64,000 nucleotides of DNA from CAVRUD01 sp963849635 (GTDB taxonomy: Bacteria > Chloroflexota > Chloroflexia > Thermomicrobiales > UBA6265): positions 372,001-436,000 of the forward strand of contig CAWKIA010000018.1 of assembly GCA_963849635.1 (NCBI GenBank), written 5' to 3'. This document shows, piece after piece, positions 1 through 9,662 of the stretch (position 1 is the stretch's first letter; every line of letters begins with the position of its first letter). Position numbers and translations under genes: made by a program. A model generated the notes under the pieces. That model was not told where the DNA came from and did not search any database. It saw only the letters and a program-made list of their open reading frames with translations.

Positions 1-1453
1 TAAGTCGATTCGATTGCCGACGATCGTCGTTGTCGCCGGGGTTCCCCATGCAACATTCGGTTCAACCTCCAGGTGCAGACCGTCCCCGTCGAAGGTGAAG
101 CGGAGTACTAGGCCTAGCTCACCCTCGCAAAAGCAGATCCTGGCTTCGTAGGCGTCGTCCGATATCCACGCGCCACTGGCCGCGACCGCTTGGTCGCGCT
201 GCCCATAAACGCCCGTGGTCCCATTGCGCCACGCGCCATATCCGACATCCAAAATGTGCTTGCCGCGCTCGTCCTCCACAGCGATCGTGGTGAGATCGAT
301 GCCGAAGGTGATTTCGATAGACGTGAGTTTTAGGTCATTGCTCTCTAGCTGGAAGGTCTTCCCCGAGTGACGTTCGGCAGCGGGAGATGACGGCTGTCCC
401 TCCGCCGCGGGCAATGTCAGCCCCGCCAGCTTTTCGCGCAACTCGCCGTGCGCTTGCGGGTTGGCGGGCAGGGCATCCGGCCGCATGGCGGGCAAGAGAT
501 GCTCCCAGACTTTGTCGAGCACTGCCTGCATGTCGCGCACACCGCTGTTGATGGCGATCACCGCTATCCTGTTCAGGCAGGACAATGCAGAACTGGCCGA
601 AGGCGCCATCGCCGCGGTAGCCGGCAGGACGGTTGCGCCAGAGTTGGTAGCCATAGCCGACCGTCCAGTCGGGGTTCGTCTGCGTGTTGCTATTGTCGGA
701 ATGAGCGCTTGCTGCTTCCGCGATCCAGTCCTCGGAAACGAGGCGCTTCCCCTGCCACAGCCCCTTCTGCAGGTACAACTGGCCGAAGCGGGCGATGTCC
801 TCTGTCTTGGCGTGCAGGCCGGACCCACCGATGCTGATGCCACGCGGGTCGGATTCCCAGGTGGCGCCTTCGATGCCGAGCGGGTCAAGCAGTCGCGGCC
901 GTAGATAGTCCAGCAACGTCTCGCCGGTCAACTTGGTGATGATGGCAGACAGCATGTAGGTGGCGGCGGTGTTATAGACGAACCACGTCCCGGGCTCGTG
1001 CTCGACTGGCAGCGAAAGAAATGTGCGTGGCCAGTTGTCGTCTGATCCATGAAATACCCGTCTGGTGGTGTCCTCATCGTGGCCAGTGTTCATCGTCAAG
1101 AGATGTCTGACCCGCATCGCCTTCAGGTTTTCACTCGGGTCCGCGGGCGCATCGTCCGGAAAGAACCCCAGAACAGGGTCCTCAACGGTGAGAAGCCCTT
1201 CGGCTACCGCCAGGCCGATGCCTGTGGATGTAAAACTCTTACTGAGTGAGAAAAACGTGTGCGGATAGTCGGGGCCGTAAGGTTCCCACCAGCCTTCGGC
1301 CGCAACCTTGCCATGGCGCACAAGCATGAAGCCCTGCACCGCGTCCAGGGGATGGGTGTGCTGCTCAACCGCCCGAACGAAGTCCAGCACCGCCGCGGAC
1401 GGAATACCTTCGGCTTCAGGTGTGCTTCGCGGGAATGTGTATCCACTCGTCAC
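1..1453 (-). CDS. Serine hydrolase, class C beta-lactamase / penicillin-binding-like, frame-broken and cut by the left edge
   Basis: Predicted serine hydrolase of the beta-lactamase/transpeptidase-like family, probably acting on peptides, esters or lactams; the substrate cannot be read from the sequence. The catalytic SxxK motif is SLSK at residues 69-72, and a YNT motif typical of this subfamily lies near residue 160. The GTG start at 1453 has an AGGAGA ribosome site. No signal peptide is visible. Near position 566 the frame breaks: the protein runs correctly to VLPEQD and then continues, one base out, as AVIAINSGVRDM and on to the left edge as a coherent C-terminal beta-rich domain. One extra base explains this, so sequencing error is more likely than a real pseudogene. 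The 3' end lies outside the window. Confidence 0.8.
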
Positions 1454-1637
1454 GGTGCGTCTCCTGTCTTGCTTTCAGGCGCATGAGGTTGCCCCTCGCG
1501 CATCTTACCGAGGTCAAAGGAGCCGTGCCGGACACTGCAGTCGGGAGCAATGCGGATGCCTGTGATTCCGCTTAGCGGCAAGAGCTGGACTTGGGCTTAA
1601 AACATGAGTGAACTGGAGAGCTTTCACGCCGCGCGGA

Positions 1638-3785
1638 TCAATTGGGATACCTGTTGTATGCCATGATGGCGGCGGCAACGGCGATGCCGAACACGACACC
1701 CAGCGCGAACAGCCTGAATGCCTCGGCTGCCCGCCATGCGGGACCTCCGTAGATGATCACCGTGTCCTCGCCGATTGGGGAACCGCCTGTGCCATTCTCC
1801 ATGAGGTCAAATGTGTGGCCGGTGGCGGGATCGACCTGCCACCACCCGACCTGTTCTTCCCCGTCCAACGCGACTGAGCGCTCCGGGACAACGACCACGT
1901 AGCCCGCGGCCAGCGCTTCGCCAATCCTGACCTTGGCGACATCTGAGATGTCCAGGTTCGCGATGTCGGAATTCTCCGATGTCAGGGTCAGGATTGAGAG
2001 GCCGTCCCGCGCCGCCTTCTCGAAAACCTGGGCAACGCTGCCCGCCGGAGGCGGCGCATCTGGCGCCAGGTCCGCGGCTGTGTCCGCCCCTGCCCGCTCA
2101 GCGACATGGGCCAGCACTCCGGCGAGCACGCGCGGATGGACGGAAGGCGTCTCATCCTCCAACGGGACGACGCCGTAGCCCTGATGAATGACGTCGAGCG
2201 AGGCCGAGACGCGGAATTCGCCATCGGAGACCTGGACGAGATCAACAACCGCGGCCGTGAGATTCGGCTGGTCGTGGAACCACCGATAACCGCGGTCAGC
2301 CGCGATCTCCAACTGGAGCCAGTCCCGGGCCGAGTAGTAGCCATGAACGAGGAGGGACACATCCGCTTCGAGGTCGTCGACAGTGTAGTCCTGGGCAAAA
2401 TAGCTGGCCGGAACTCTCCCGCCGACGACACCCACAAGCCAGACCGCCTCCAGCGGCAAGAACCGCTTGCCGAGACCGGGGACGTCGATCAGTTCCACTG
2501 GCGGGAGCGACTCAAGATCGACGTCTCCCGCCGCCCGACGGTCGACGCCAACACGGTCGAAGACTTCGCGCGTGTACTTCTGGGACGGGGCGTCCAGCGG
2601 CAGCACCTCGATCTCCAGCCACTCCGCGGTCGCCTCACCGTCGGTTCCGTCCGAGCTGCCGAGAATATCCAGGGCACCTTCGCCGGCGCCAAGCATGACA
2701 GGGGTACCAGATTGCCCAACGTCGCCCGCCAGGAGGCTGGGCACGTACTGCGTCGACCCCTCGATGAAACCGACAATGGAGAGACCGAGTTGTTTGAGGG
2801 CATTTGGATCGACGTGAGCAAAGACGACCGGAACACCAACAAGATCGGCGGCGCGCGCTTCGTGAACGAATGACTCTTCGAGCACGGCCTCGCCGGCGGA
2901 GATCTTCTCGATGATGGCGCGAAACCGAACTCGGTGAAACACGTCATCCGGAATGGCATCCCACGTCTCGGATTGATCGGCATAGGATTTGCCTGGCTCA
3001 GCGTCCGGAATAGTTGGGTCGAGGTCGATCCATTGGGCACCGTCGGCGTACTGAACCCAGACGTGTTTCTGAACTTCGCGTTCGGGTAGCTCCAGTGACG
3101 GATTATTGAGCTCGATCGTTTCGGCGGCGAGCGCCTCCTCGATCGTGGTCAGTCCCTCTTCGAGCCGGTCCTTGGAGCGTTCGAGCAGCCGGTCACGTAT
3201 GGCATCAGGTGACTGAAGGGCCGTTCGTTGCTCATCAGTCAACCCAGGGTGCTGGTCCAACTCGACCTGGCTGCCCGCGTCGATCTTTTCGGCCTGAGTC
3301 CGCGCGGTGGCGGAATCGATGCGCATTGAGGCGAGGAGCTTGCTCGCCGCCTTGTCGTCAAGTTCACCCACCGCGAAGCGGACAGGAATCTCTGCTTTTG
3401 TCAGCAAGTCGGCCAGGAGGAGCGCCTGATCGACCGAGTTCCCGGCCAGCCCCCAGTGGGTGCCCTTCGCGCCGCGCAGCGATCCGGCGTATGCCTCATA
3501 TGCGACCTCATCGGCGACGAAGCGGAAAATCCGCTCGGTGTCGAACTCGAGGTCCCAAAGAACGTCGTCAATCTCCGGTCCTCCTGCCGGTCGAGTTCCT
3601 TCCGTTGGTGTGTCCGACCCGGAGGACTCTTGGGCGGCCGCAGGGCTATCGCTTTGCTCGGCGGTGGCGGCAAACGCCATGGCGGCGCCCCCACCTAGCA
3701 ACTGAAAGAGGGAGCGACGCGTCACCTGAGCTCGATGGATCGCATCAGGCGCCTGAATTGGCTGATTGAGGTGTCTGCCTGCCAC
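1638..3785 (-). CDS. Tat-exported transglutaminase-like protein with a C-terminal membrane anchor; catalytic Cys apparently missing
   Basis: A 715-residue exported protein. The N-terminus has a twin-arginine signal (TRRSLFQLL, residues 22-30) followed by a hydrophobic stretch and an Ala/Ser/Pro-rich linker. The transglutaminase-like core spans roughly residues 75-260: the helix that normally holds the catalytic Cys reads GNSVDQALLLADLL (about 115-128), with Asn-Ser where Cys is expected, while His241 (HVWVQY) and Asp254 (WIDLDP) of the triad are present. A long domain of unknown type follows and ends in a transmembrane helix (about 690-708) with a short charged tail, so the bulk should be outside the cell. 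The GTG start at 3785 has a GAGAGGA site. It may be a non-enzymatic or altered transglutaminase fold; the function is unknown. Confidence 0.75.
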   Translation of the reverse strand: MAGRHLNQPIQAPDAIHRAQVTRRSLFQLLGGGAAMAFAATAEQSDSPAAAQESSGSDTPTEGTRPAGGPEIDDVLWDLEFDTERIFRFVADEVAYEAYAGSLRGAKGTHWGLAGNSVDQALLLADLLTKAEIPVRFAVGELDDKAASKLLASMRIDSATARTQAEKIDAGSQVELDQHPGLTDEQRTALQSPDAIRDRLLERSKDRLEEGLTTIEEALAAETIELNNPSLELPEREVQKHVWVQYADGAQWIDLDPTIPDAEPGKSYADQSETWDAIPDDVFHRVRFRAIIEKISAGEAVLEESFVHEARAADLVGVPVVFAHVDPNALKQLGLSIVGFIEGSTQYVPSLLAGDVGQSGTPVMLGAGEGALDILGSSDGTDGEATAEWLEIEVLPLDAPSQKYTREVFDRVGVDRRAAGDVDLESLPPVELIDVPGLGKRFLPLEAVWLVGVVGGRVPASYFAQDYTVDDLEADVSLLVHGYYSARDWLQLEIAADRGYRWFHDQPNLTAAVVDLVQVSDGEFRVSASLDVIHQGYGVVPLEDETPSVHPRVLAGVLAHVAERAGADTAADLAPDAPPPAGSVAQVFEKAARDGLSILTLTSENSDIANLDISDVAKVRIGEALAAGYVVVVPERSVALDGEEQVGWWQVDPATGHTFDLMENGTGGSPIGEDTVIIYGGPAWRAAEAFRLFALGVVFGIAVAAAIMAYNRYPN

Positions 3786-4073
3786 GGTAAAGTCCTCTCA
3801 GTGGAGTTTTTGTCTGACCACTCAATAGTCGAGATCGCCCGCGAATACGGCGGATGAGACTACAAGGGATATGTACAGCCAGGTGTGCGCTTGAGCGCGT
3901 GAGTCGCGTGATATCGCAGGCAGCGCCAGGTTCCAGACTGGAGGTGGATCCTGGCTTTTGTAGGTTCAGCGTATCCCTGTGGTGTCCCGTTTCCAATGGG
4001 GAGGATTCCTCATATCTTGCCGGGAGATTCAGAATATCACCTGGCGAAAAAGATCGGATAGGCGCTCAGGGAG

Positions 4074-4889
4074 ATGCCCGTGGCATTAGAGGATTTTGAC
4101 TGGGCCCCCGTGTCCCTCCGCCCCTTGATGGATGCAGTCGCCACGCTTGCCAGAGCCGACCCTCGGGTCATCGGTGTGCTGGCGGTTGGTTCCGCCGCCA
4201 CCGGGACGATGGACCAATTCTCGGATCTGGACTTCGTGATTGCCGGGCGTGACGACGCCCTTGCGGACCTGCTCCGCGAGGCGCCAGCGTTTGCGGCACA
4301 GGTTGGACCGCTACTTTCAGCGTTCACGGGCGAACATGTGCGCGAGCCCGGACTCCTTCTCTGCCTGTACGGGCCACCACCCGTCCGCGTCGACTACAAA
4401 TTCCTGGCCGACAGAGACCTCGATCGCCGAGTAGAGGATGGAAGAATCGTCTGGCAACGTGACGGTCTGATTGACGCCGCCTTCAGCCGCGCGGCGGCAA
4501 ACTGGCCATCATCGGGTCCACAGTGGATGGAAGATCGGTTTTGGACATGGATCTTCAACGGCGCAACAAAACTTGGGCGTGGTGAGCTCTTCGCCTGCCT
4601 GGAGGAGGTCGCGTTCCTGCGCCGAGCCGTACTCGCCCCCCTCATCACCCAGAGCCGTGGCCATCGTCCCAGCGGCGTACGCCGGTTGGAGCAGATCGCG
4701 CCCGACCTCGTGCAGGCTTTACAAGCTACCGTTGGCGACTACACCCCGACCGATTGCGCCCGCACGCTCCGCGCGACAATCGACCTCTACCGGCAACTGC
4801 GCGCAATTCATCCAGAGGTGGTGCATCGGCGGGCGGCGGAAGTGGCAACCATCCAATATCTGGACGAGATTGAAGCCCACCTACGCTAA
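4074..4889 (+). CDS. Nucleotidyltransferase-domain protein (polymerase beta superfamily)
   Basis: A 271-residue protein with the nucleotidyltransferase signature: Gly39-Ser40 in LAVGSAATG, the metal-binding pair Asp51 and Asp53 in SDLDFVI, and a likely third carboxylate at Asp107 in VDYKF. The C-terminal half is helical and resembles the helper domain of aminoglycoside-type adenylyltransferases, so the protein may adenylylate a small molecule or RNA, but no substrate can be assigned. It stands alone, divergent from the transglutaminase-like gene, after a 288-bp intergenic gap. The start at 4074 has a purine-rich AGGGAG directly adjacent, which is close for a ribosome site; an internal start is possible. 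Confidence 0.7.
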   Translation: MPVALEDFDWAPVSLRPLMDAVATLARADPRVIGVLAVGSAATGTMDQFSDLDFVIAGRDDALADLLREAPAFAAQVGPLLSAFTGEHVREPGLLLCLYGPPPVRVDYKFLADRDLDRRVEDGRIVWQRDGLIDAAFSRAAANWPSSGPQWMEDRFWTWIFNGATKLGRGELFACLEEVAFLRRAVLAPLITQSRGHRPSGVRRLEQIAPDLVQALQATVGDYTPTDCARTLRATIDLYRQLRAIHPEVVHRRAAEVATIQYLDEIEAHLR

Positions 4890-5043
4890 GAACGTGTTCC
4901 GCCGTTGAAGAGCCGATCCTTTGACATGCTTGGCTGTGCGCCTCTGGCGCGGCAATAATCACTCTGGGAACAACAATAGGCGAGTGGCCGTTTGGTAAGA
5001 AGACTAGCGGCAATTGGGAACGGGTTCTGTGAGGGGTGCGACG

Positions 5044-6417
5044 ATGTCGAAGCTGACGAAACGAAGGCGGTCGGGGCTGCCTCTCCGGGTGATCGCGGCG
5101 ATTGGACTGGTCGTGACGATGCTCGCCTCGGTGTCGGCAACTCCGGCACAGGGTCAACAGACCGGATTGGTGGACGACACGACCTATGTCTTCGCGCTCG
5201 ACGGCATGGTCGTCGACTGGGGCGGAACTTGGGAGTTCGACCCTGACTCAAGTGGTCAGGATGTCGGCGTCGAGGTCGCTAGCCTGTTGTCTCCACTGGC
5301 CGGGCTCCTCATCGGCGAGCTTCAGGGGGGCATCCCGCTCGATCTCAATCAGTTCCTCGCGCTCGTCCTCGACACGGTCGCTGACGACGCCGACGAGTTC
5401 GTCACGGTGGATCGCAGCCAGACCGACATAGTGTCCTACTCGCTTGATGCGGCGATAATCGACGGAATTCCCGCCGGGCTATTCACCTACATCCAGCCCA
5501 ACACGGTGACCGGGACGATCATCTTCACCAGCATTCTCGCTGAAGCGTCCACCTTCGCCTTGAGCGTGGCCGATGCCCAGGAGAACGTCACGGTCAACGG
5601 GCGCATCGCGCTCGAAGGCATCGACGGCGCCACGCTGCAAAGCCTTCTTCCCGAGGTCACCGCCGGATCTGGGAACGACGATCGTGACGACGAAAACCAG
5701 CAAGCCGAGGACGACGCAGACGACGAAACCGAAGAAGAAGACTCCGACGATTCCGACCGCCCCTCCTTCGACAATGGGGACGAGTCATCCTCTGACGAGG
5801 ATGAGGACGATAGCCGGACGCTGCCGGACAGCGACGACGAGGACGAAAACGCGGACGAGGGCGATGATGAAGGAGTTGACGACCAGGCCGGAGGCGATCT
5901 GGCTGATCTGGGTGTCGTCGAAGAAGGACTCTACGAGAGCCCACAGTTCGGGACCGAAGTCGAGTGGTCAAACGATTGGACTCCGAATCCGGAGCTCGTC
6001 TCATCGAATGAAGACGACGAAGTCGACAACCTCGGGCTGAACAATGAGGGCGGAGCGCTCGTCCTGGTGACGATCTTCGAGGCGGGTGACGCCACACCTG
6101 AAGACTTCGCCATTTCCTGGGAATCAGACGACTTTCTCGAAGAGAACGCGTCATCCGAGGCCGAGGTTCTACTGGCGGACAGCAACGACGACGAAAGCGC
6201 TGTCCTGATCGCCGACACGCTCGAAGATGGTGGCGAGGTGTGGGCACTGCGGCAGGCGTACAGCCTCGACGGCGGCGATACCATCGCGATTGTCCTAATG
6301 CTCAGCCTCGCCGAAGACTTCCCAGACAACCTGGAACAGGCGCAGGACGGGATCGGGATTGACGGTGAGGACGCCCTGAGTTTGTTCTCGATCGACGACA
6401 TTGAGGATGCTGCCTAG
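5044..6417 (+). CDS. Secreted protein with a long Asp/Glu/Ser-rich disordered segment
   Basis: No family recognised. Starting at ATG 5044, chosen because GAGGGGTG lies just upstream, the protein has about 457 residues. It has an Arg/Lys-rich n-region and a hydrophobic signal segment ending near an ATPAQGQ cleavage-like site. A folded N-terminal domain of about 170 residues follows, then about 80 residues that are mostly Asp, Glu and Ser (positions about 5680-5900), then a second folded-looking domain of about 160 residues to the C-terminus. The acidic middle is probably disordered and could bind divalent cations or act as a spacer at the cell surface. A strong hairpin terminator follows at 6452, so this is probably the last or only gene of its transcript. 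Confidence 0.7.
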   Translation: MSKLTKRRRSGLPLRVIAAIGLVVTMLASVSATPAQGQQTGLVDDTTYVFALDGMVVDWGGTWEFDPDSSGQDVGVEVASLLSPLAGLLIGELQGGIPLDLNQFLALVLDTVADDADEFVTVDRSQTDIVSYSLDAAIIDGIPAGLFTYIQPNTVTGTIIFTSILAEASTFALSVADAQENVTVNGRIALEGIDGATLQSLLPEVTAGSGNDDRDDENQQAEDDADDETEEEDSDDSDRPSFDNGDESSSDEDEDDSRTLPDSDDEDENADEGDDEGVDDQAGGDLADLGVVEEGLYESPQFGTEVEWSNDWTPNPELVSSNEDDEVDNLGLNNEGGALVLVTIFEAGDATPEDFAISWESDDFLEENASSEAEVLLADSNDDESAVLIADTLEDGGEVWALRQAYSLDGGDTIAIVLMLSLAEDFPDNLEQAQDGIGIDGEDALSLFSIDDIEDAA

Positions 6418-6451
6418 CGAGCACGGACGAGCATCGCGAAGCAACATCGAA

Positions 6452-6484
6452 GCCGGGGTGTAACACCAATACACCCCGGCTTTT
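6452..6484 (+). terminator. Rho-independent terminator after the acidic secreted protein gene
   Basis: GCCGGGGTGT pairs perfectly with ACACCCCGGC across a 9-nt loop and is followed by TTTT. It lies 34 bp after the stop codon. Confidence 0.85.
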
Positions 6485-6506
6485 AGCAAGAGTTTTGCGG
6501 ACCCCT

Positions 6507-6534
6507 TTGCGTTATGCGATAAAGCTGCTATAGT
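6507..6534 (+). promoter_or_regulatory. Candidate sigma-70-type promoter of the bactofilin operon
   Basis: A -10 box TATAGT (6529-6534) lies 16 bp after a weak -35 box TTGCGT (6507-6512). Transcription would start near 6541, inside the palindrome described next, giving a leader of about 200 nt before the bactofilin start. Confidence 0.5.
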
Positions 6535-6566
6535 GTACGTACGGTCTCGGCGGTCGCCGTACGTAC
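6535..6566. promoter_or_regulatory. Perfect 10-bp inverted repeat at the predicted start of transcription
   Basis: GTACGTACGG (6535-6544) and CCGTACGTAC (6557-6566) are perfect inverted copies with a 12-nt spacer. The position immediately downstream of the -10 box fits an operator for a dimeric repressor, or a hairpin at the 5' end of the mRNA. Which one cannot be told from the sequence. Confidence 0.55.
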
Positions 6567-6748
6567 CCCCGCACGGCATAAGATTCTGCGCAATCGTGTT
6601 GCATGCTACGATTGTGCAGTACGCGCGCGGGCAAACGTCCACCGCGATTGCCGTCGGCCTCGCGCGGCTGCTCCAGGTGTGGAGCGTGGGGTCACGCCCC
6701 AGCCAGTTCCGGGCGCAGGTATTCCTGGGCTCCGACGAGGGGGGAACG

Positions 6749-7447
6749 ATGGTCTTCAAGAAAGACAGCAAACTCGACGCGTTTCAGCGGCAGATAGGCG
6801 CTCTCCGCCATCAGCAAGCTCCCAACCCGGACATTAATCCGCACCAGACCGGCGGTCAAGAGTCCTACTCCGGCGAGACCGTCGAAGTCCTGGCGGACGA
6901 TCAAAGTGCACCACAATATGGGTCTGCCGCGTCGGCGGGAAACGACTATCAAGCCACCGACGTTCCCTCTTCATATGGAACGTATCCGACCTCCGGAACC
7001 GCCGAGGAGCGATTTGACGACATGAGCACACCTGCGATGCCCGACCTGCCGGCGATCCCTCTCACTGACGCCCAAACGAGCGTTGTCGCACACGACACTA
7101 CGTGGAAGGGCGACCTCGTCTCCGAGGGCACCATTCACATCCACGGCCGAGTCGAAGGGACCATCAAGGCCAAACTGGATGTCTTTATTGCCGAGGAGGC
7201 CGACGTCGAGGCGACGATCACCGCCGCCAACGTGGTGATTGCCGGTTATGTCAAGGGCGGAATCCGGTGCGGCAACCGGTTCGAAGTCTTGCCCCAGGGC
7301 CGGGTCGACGGCGAGATTCAGTCTCCCACCCTCGTCGTCCACGACGGCGCCTCCATCATCGGCCAGTTCCGCATGGGCGTAGGCGAGGGTACCGAGTCCC
7401 CCAAGACGTCGATCATCCAGCGGCGCGCAACGCGCGGCACCGCCTAG
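6749..7447 (+). CDS. Bactofilin (first of two)
   Basis: Bactofilins are polymer-forming beta-helix cytoskeletal proteins that organise cell shape or envelope enzymes. Starting at ATG 6749, preceded by GAGGGGGGAA, the protein has 232 residues. The N-terminal ~110 residues are polar and probably disordered. The bactofilin domain follows, with the regular short repeats of a beta-helix (GDLVSEGTIHIHGRVEGTIKA, VEATITAANVVIAGYVKGGI, GRVDGEIQSPTLVVHDGA) and ends in a basic tail. An upstream ATG-less extension in the same frame to 6533 is rejected because it overlaps the promoter and palindrome. The gene is followed 120 bp later by a second bactofilin, and the two are probably co-transcribed and may co-assemble. 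Confidence 0.85.
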   Translation: MVFKKDSKLDAFQRQIGALRHQQAPNPDINPHQTGGQESYSGETVEVLADDQSAPQYGSAASAGNDYQATDVPSSYGTYPTSGTAEERFDDMSTPAMPDLPAIPLTDAQTSVVAHDTTWKGDLVSEGTIHIHGRVEGTIKAKLDVFIAEEADVEATITAANVVIAGYVKGGIRCGNRFEVLPQGRVDGEIQSPTLVVHDGASIIGQFRMGVGEGTESPKTSIIQRRATRGTA

Positions 7448-7567
7448 GTACGACAGGACAGCTCGGCGAGACAGCACGTTTGATCCAGATTCGGTGCGTC
7501 CACGCCTACCGATCCTTCTCCTAGGTCGAGGACGACTGCTCTGGCACCCACAGAAGTGAGGTTTTCG

Positions 7568-8182
7568 ATGTCCATGCGCAACCCTGATACCGGTGAATAT
7601 CTTGCGACGGACTCTGGCGGACGCGACGACGACAGCATCATGCGCGCCGAAGGTTCGGCCGACTCATTCAGCGTAATCGACCGGTATTCCACGTTCGATG
7701 GCACCTTCCACTCCAGCCGGGATCTCCGGATCGAGGGCGAGGCGAAGGGCACGATCGAGTGCCAGGGCACCCTCATGGTCGCCCAGGGAGCGAACGTCTC
7801 CGCCAAGGTCGAAGCCGAGCATGTCACCGTCGCCGGCGACCTCAACGGCGACATCCGCTGCCGGGGACGGTTGCAGATCATGCCCAGCGGCAAGGTGCGT
7901 GGCAAGGTCGTAACGGACTCACTGGTGATCAACGAGGGCGCCTTCTACGAAGGCCAGCTCGAAATGACGGCCATGGCGAATCTCGCGAACCCAGCAGTCA
8001 AGGGACCGCGACCGATCGCCCCGATCTCATCAGCTCCCGGGAATGGTGAGCGAAGCGCAACGGCGCGCCCGGCATCCGAGGTGTCCGCTCCGGCGAACTC
8101 GAGCACCTTTATCCGTCGATTCGGCGGTCCGGAACAGCCCTGGGTGGAAGACGACGAGCCGGAGAAGGAAGGCGAAAGCTAG
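7568..8182 (+). CDS. Bactofilin (second of two)
   Basis: A 204-residue bactofilin paralogue of the preceding gene. After about 45 polar residues the beta-helix domain begins (FDGTFHSSRDLRIEGEAKG, IECQGTLMVAQGANVSAKV, VTVAGDLNGDIRCRGRLQI) and is followed by a Pro/Ala/Ser-rich C-terminal tail of about 70 residues. The ATG at 7568 is preferred over an in-frame GTG at 7556, because AGTGAGG lies 6 nt before it. The longer disordered C-terminus distinguishes it from the first copy, whose extra length is at the N-terminus, so the pair may cap or cross-link one filament in different ways. The same transcription unit is likely. Confidence 0.85.
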   Translation: MSMRNPDTGEYLATDSGGRDDDSIMRAEGSADSFSVIDRYSTFDGTFHSSRDLRIEGEAKGTIECQGTLMVAQGANVSAKVEAEHVTVAGDLNGDIRCRGRLQIMPSGKVRGKVVTDSLVINEGAFYEGQLEMTAMANLANPAVKGPRPIAPISSAPGNGERSATARPASEVSAPANSSTFIRRFGGPEQPWVEDDEPEKEGES

Positions 8183-8445
8183 TCAGACCTGTCACCTGGA
8201 GGTCAAAGTTCCTGGTTCCTTGGCTGGTGATTTCGTGCCCCGCGAATGGCTGTCCGGTCGGGTACGGACGGTATCAGCGTGCTACACTCCATGCCACGCG
8301 ATCATCGTAGGGTGCCACGTCTGAGAGCGTCTGCCGCGGCCACCATCGTGGAATCGAAGCCGCACAGCCATGCAACCAGATGCCCGCGAACGTCGATCGA
8401 GTGTGCGGTCGTGAGCCAGAGCGCAACCCCGGGGGCGGGCGGCCG

Positions 8446-9554
8446 ATGAGTGGACGAAAGTGCGTCAACTGCCGTCACTACGAGCCGTCGCCGATTTGGC
8501 GCTCGGGGTGGTGCCGCAATCCACGCCTCTACACTCCTCAGGAGAGCCACCTCGTCAGCCAGGACGGGATGGAATGCGCTCATCGCGTCGGCAACTACTG
8601 GGAACCCATCGAAACCCCCTCCGACGTTGACGCGCTTCCAGACGCCGCGGGCGGACGGGGTCGGGTCAGCCCTCTTCGCCTTTTCGGCCCTCAACCACGT
8701 TTAGTGGCCGCAACTGCCTCCGGTGGAGGGGCACGGGCGGTGGCAGCGGCGGTAGCGGTCGGCCACCCCAGCAGGGTGCGGGATCTGGCGGCGGTGGGTA
8801 TGATCCGTCTGGCGGGACCGGCCGCGGCAATCCCCGTGGCGGAGATCCCAACGCTGGACGAGATTCCCGGGATGCGGTGGGCGCACCCGGAGGATACGCC
8901 GGGCCGGATCGGCCCGTTCAACCCGGGAATACGCCGGGACAGGAGCGGCCCGTGAGTTACCAGCCTGAGGAGCGTTACTGGACCGATTACCTGCGGATCG
9001 CCCTGCCGGTCGTCGGCCTGCTCCTGATGCTCGGCCTCTTCTGGTTTTGGGCGGCCTCCCTCATCGGCGACGAAGACGACGACAATCCTGACGATCTCGC
9101 TGCCATCGCTACTGCAACCATAGCCCCAACCCAGGTACCTACTCCACCTCCTTCCTCATCGGGGGAACAGTCCGGCAATGGTACCGATAGTGATACTCCG
9201 GAGGCCGACGAAGATGAACAAACCACCGACGACAATTCGGGCAACAATACCGATGAGGAAGATCCGGGCGCGGCTGATGATGAGACATCCGGGGACAATG
9301 GAAACGACGATGAAGCACCCGCATGCGATCCTGGCGAGTTTTGTGAAGGGAAGCTCGCAATAGTAACCTCCAACGATCTCAACGTCCGAGCAGAGGCCAG
9401 TGTCGACAGCGAATCCCTCGGTCTGCTTCAAACAGGTGACGAAGTGGAAGTAACTGGGGATCCGGTAGAAGACGGTGATATCACATGGGTTCCCGTCGAC
9501 ACTGACTTTGGGGAGGGCTTCGTCACTTCGCAATTTGTCGAGACCGACGAATGA
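8446..9554 (+). CDS. Membrane protein with N-terminal Cys-rich (zinc-ribbon-like) motif and extracytoplasmic SH3 domain, frame-broken
   Basis: One gene interrupted by a one-base frame change near 8728. The first frame gives MSGRKCVNCRHYEP, a WC and a later C, a likely zinc-binding module of about 60 residues. After the break the other frame gives a Gly-rich linker (GTGGGSGGSG and further), a transmembrane helix (residues of LPVVGLLLMLGLFWFWAASL), an acidic Thr/Glu/Asp linker, and a C-terminal bacterial SH3 domain (SNDLNVRAEASVDSESLGLL, positions about 9360-9550). SH3 domains of this type usually bind cell-wall peptides, so the C-terminus should face outside and the Cys-rich part inside. A missing G in the GGGG run at 8727-8730 would restore one frame. 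It follows the bactofilins and probably belongs with envelope organisation. Confidence 0.7.
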
Positions 9555-9633
9555 CCCCGTAGGCACGATTCGAGCGCCATGTTCAGTCCCTCGCTGTCCG
9601 GGCCGTTGAGCAGTATCCTCAGGGTCTCCTGGT

Positions 9634-9662
9634 TTGACGGAATACACGGACCTTCATAGACT
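9634..9662 (+). promoter_or_regulatory. Candidate promoter of the Cys/Met PLP-enzyme gene, overlapping a terminator hairpin
   Basis: TTGACG (9634-9639) and TAGACT (9657-9662) are separated by 17 bp. The same -10 hexamer, TAGACT, is used by the rRNA promoter in this window. The -10 box overlaps the left arm of the hairpin at 9660-9690. Confidence 0.45.
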
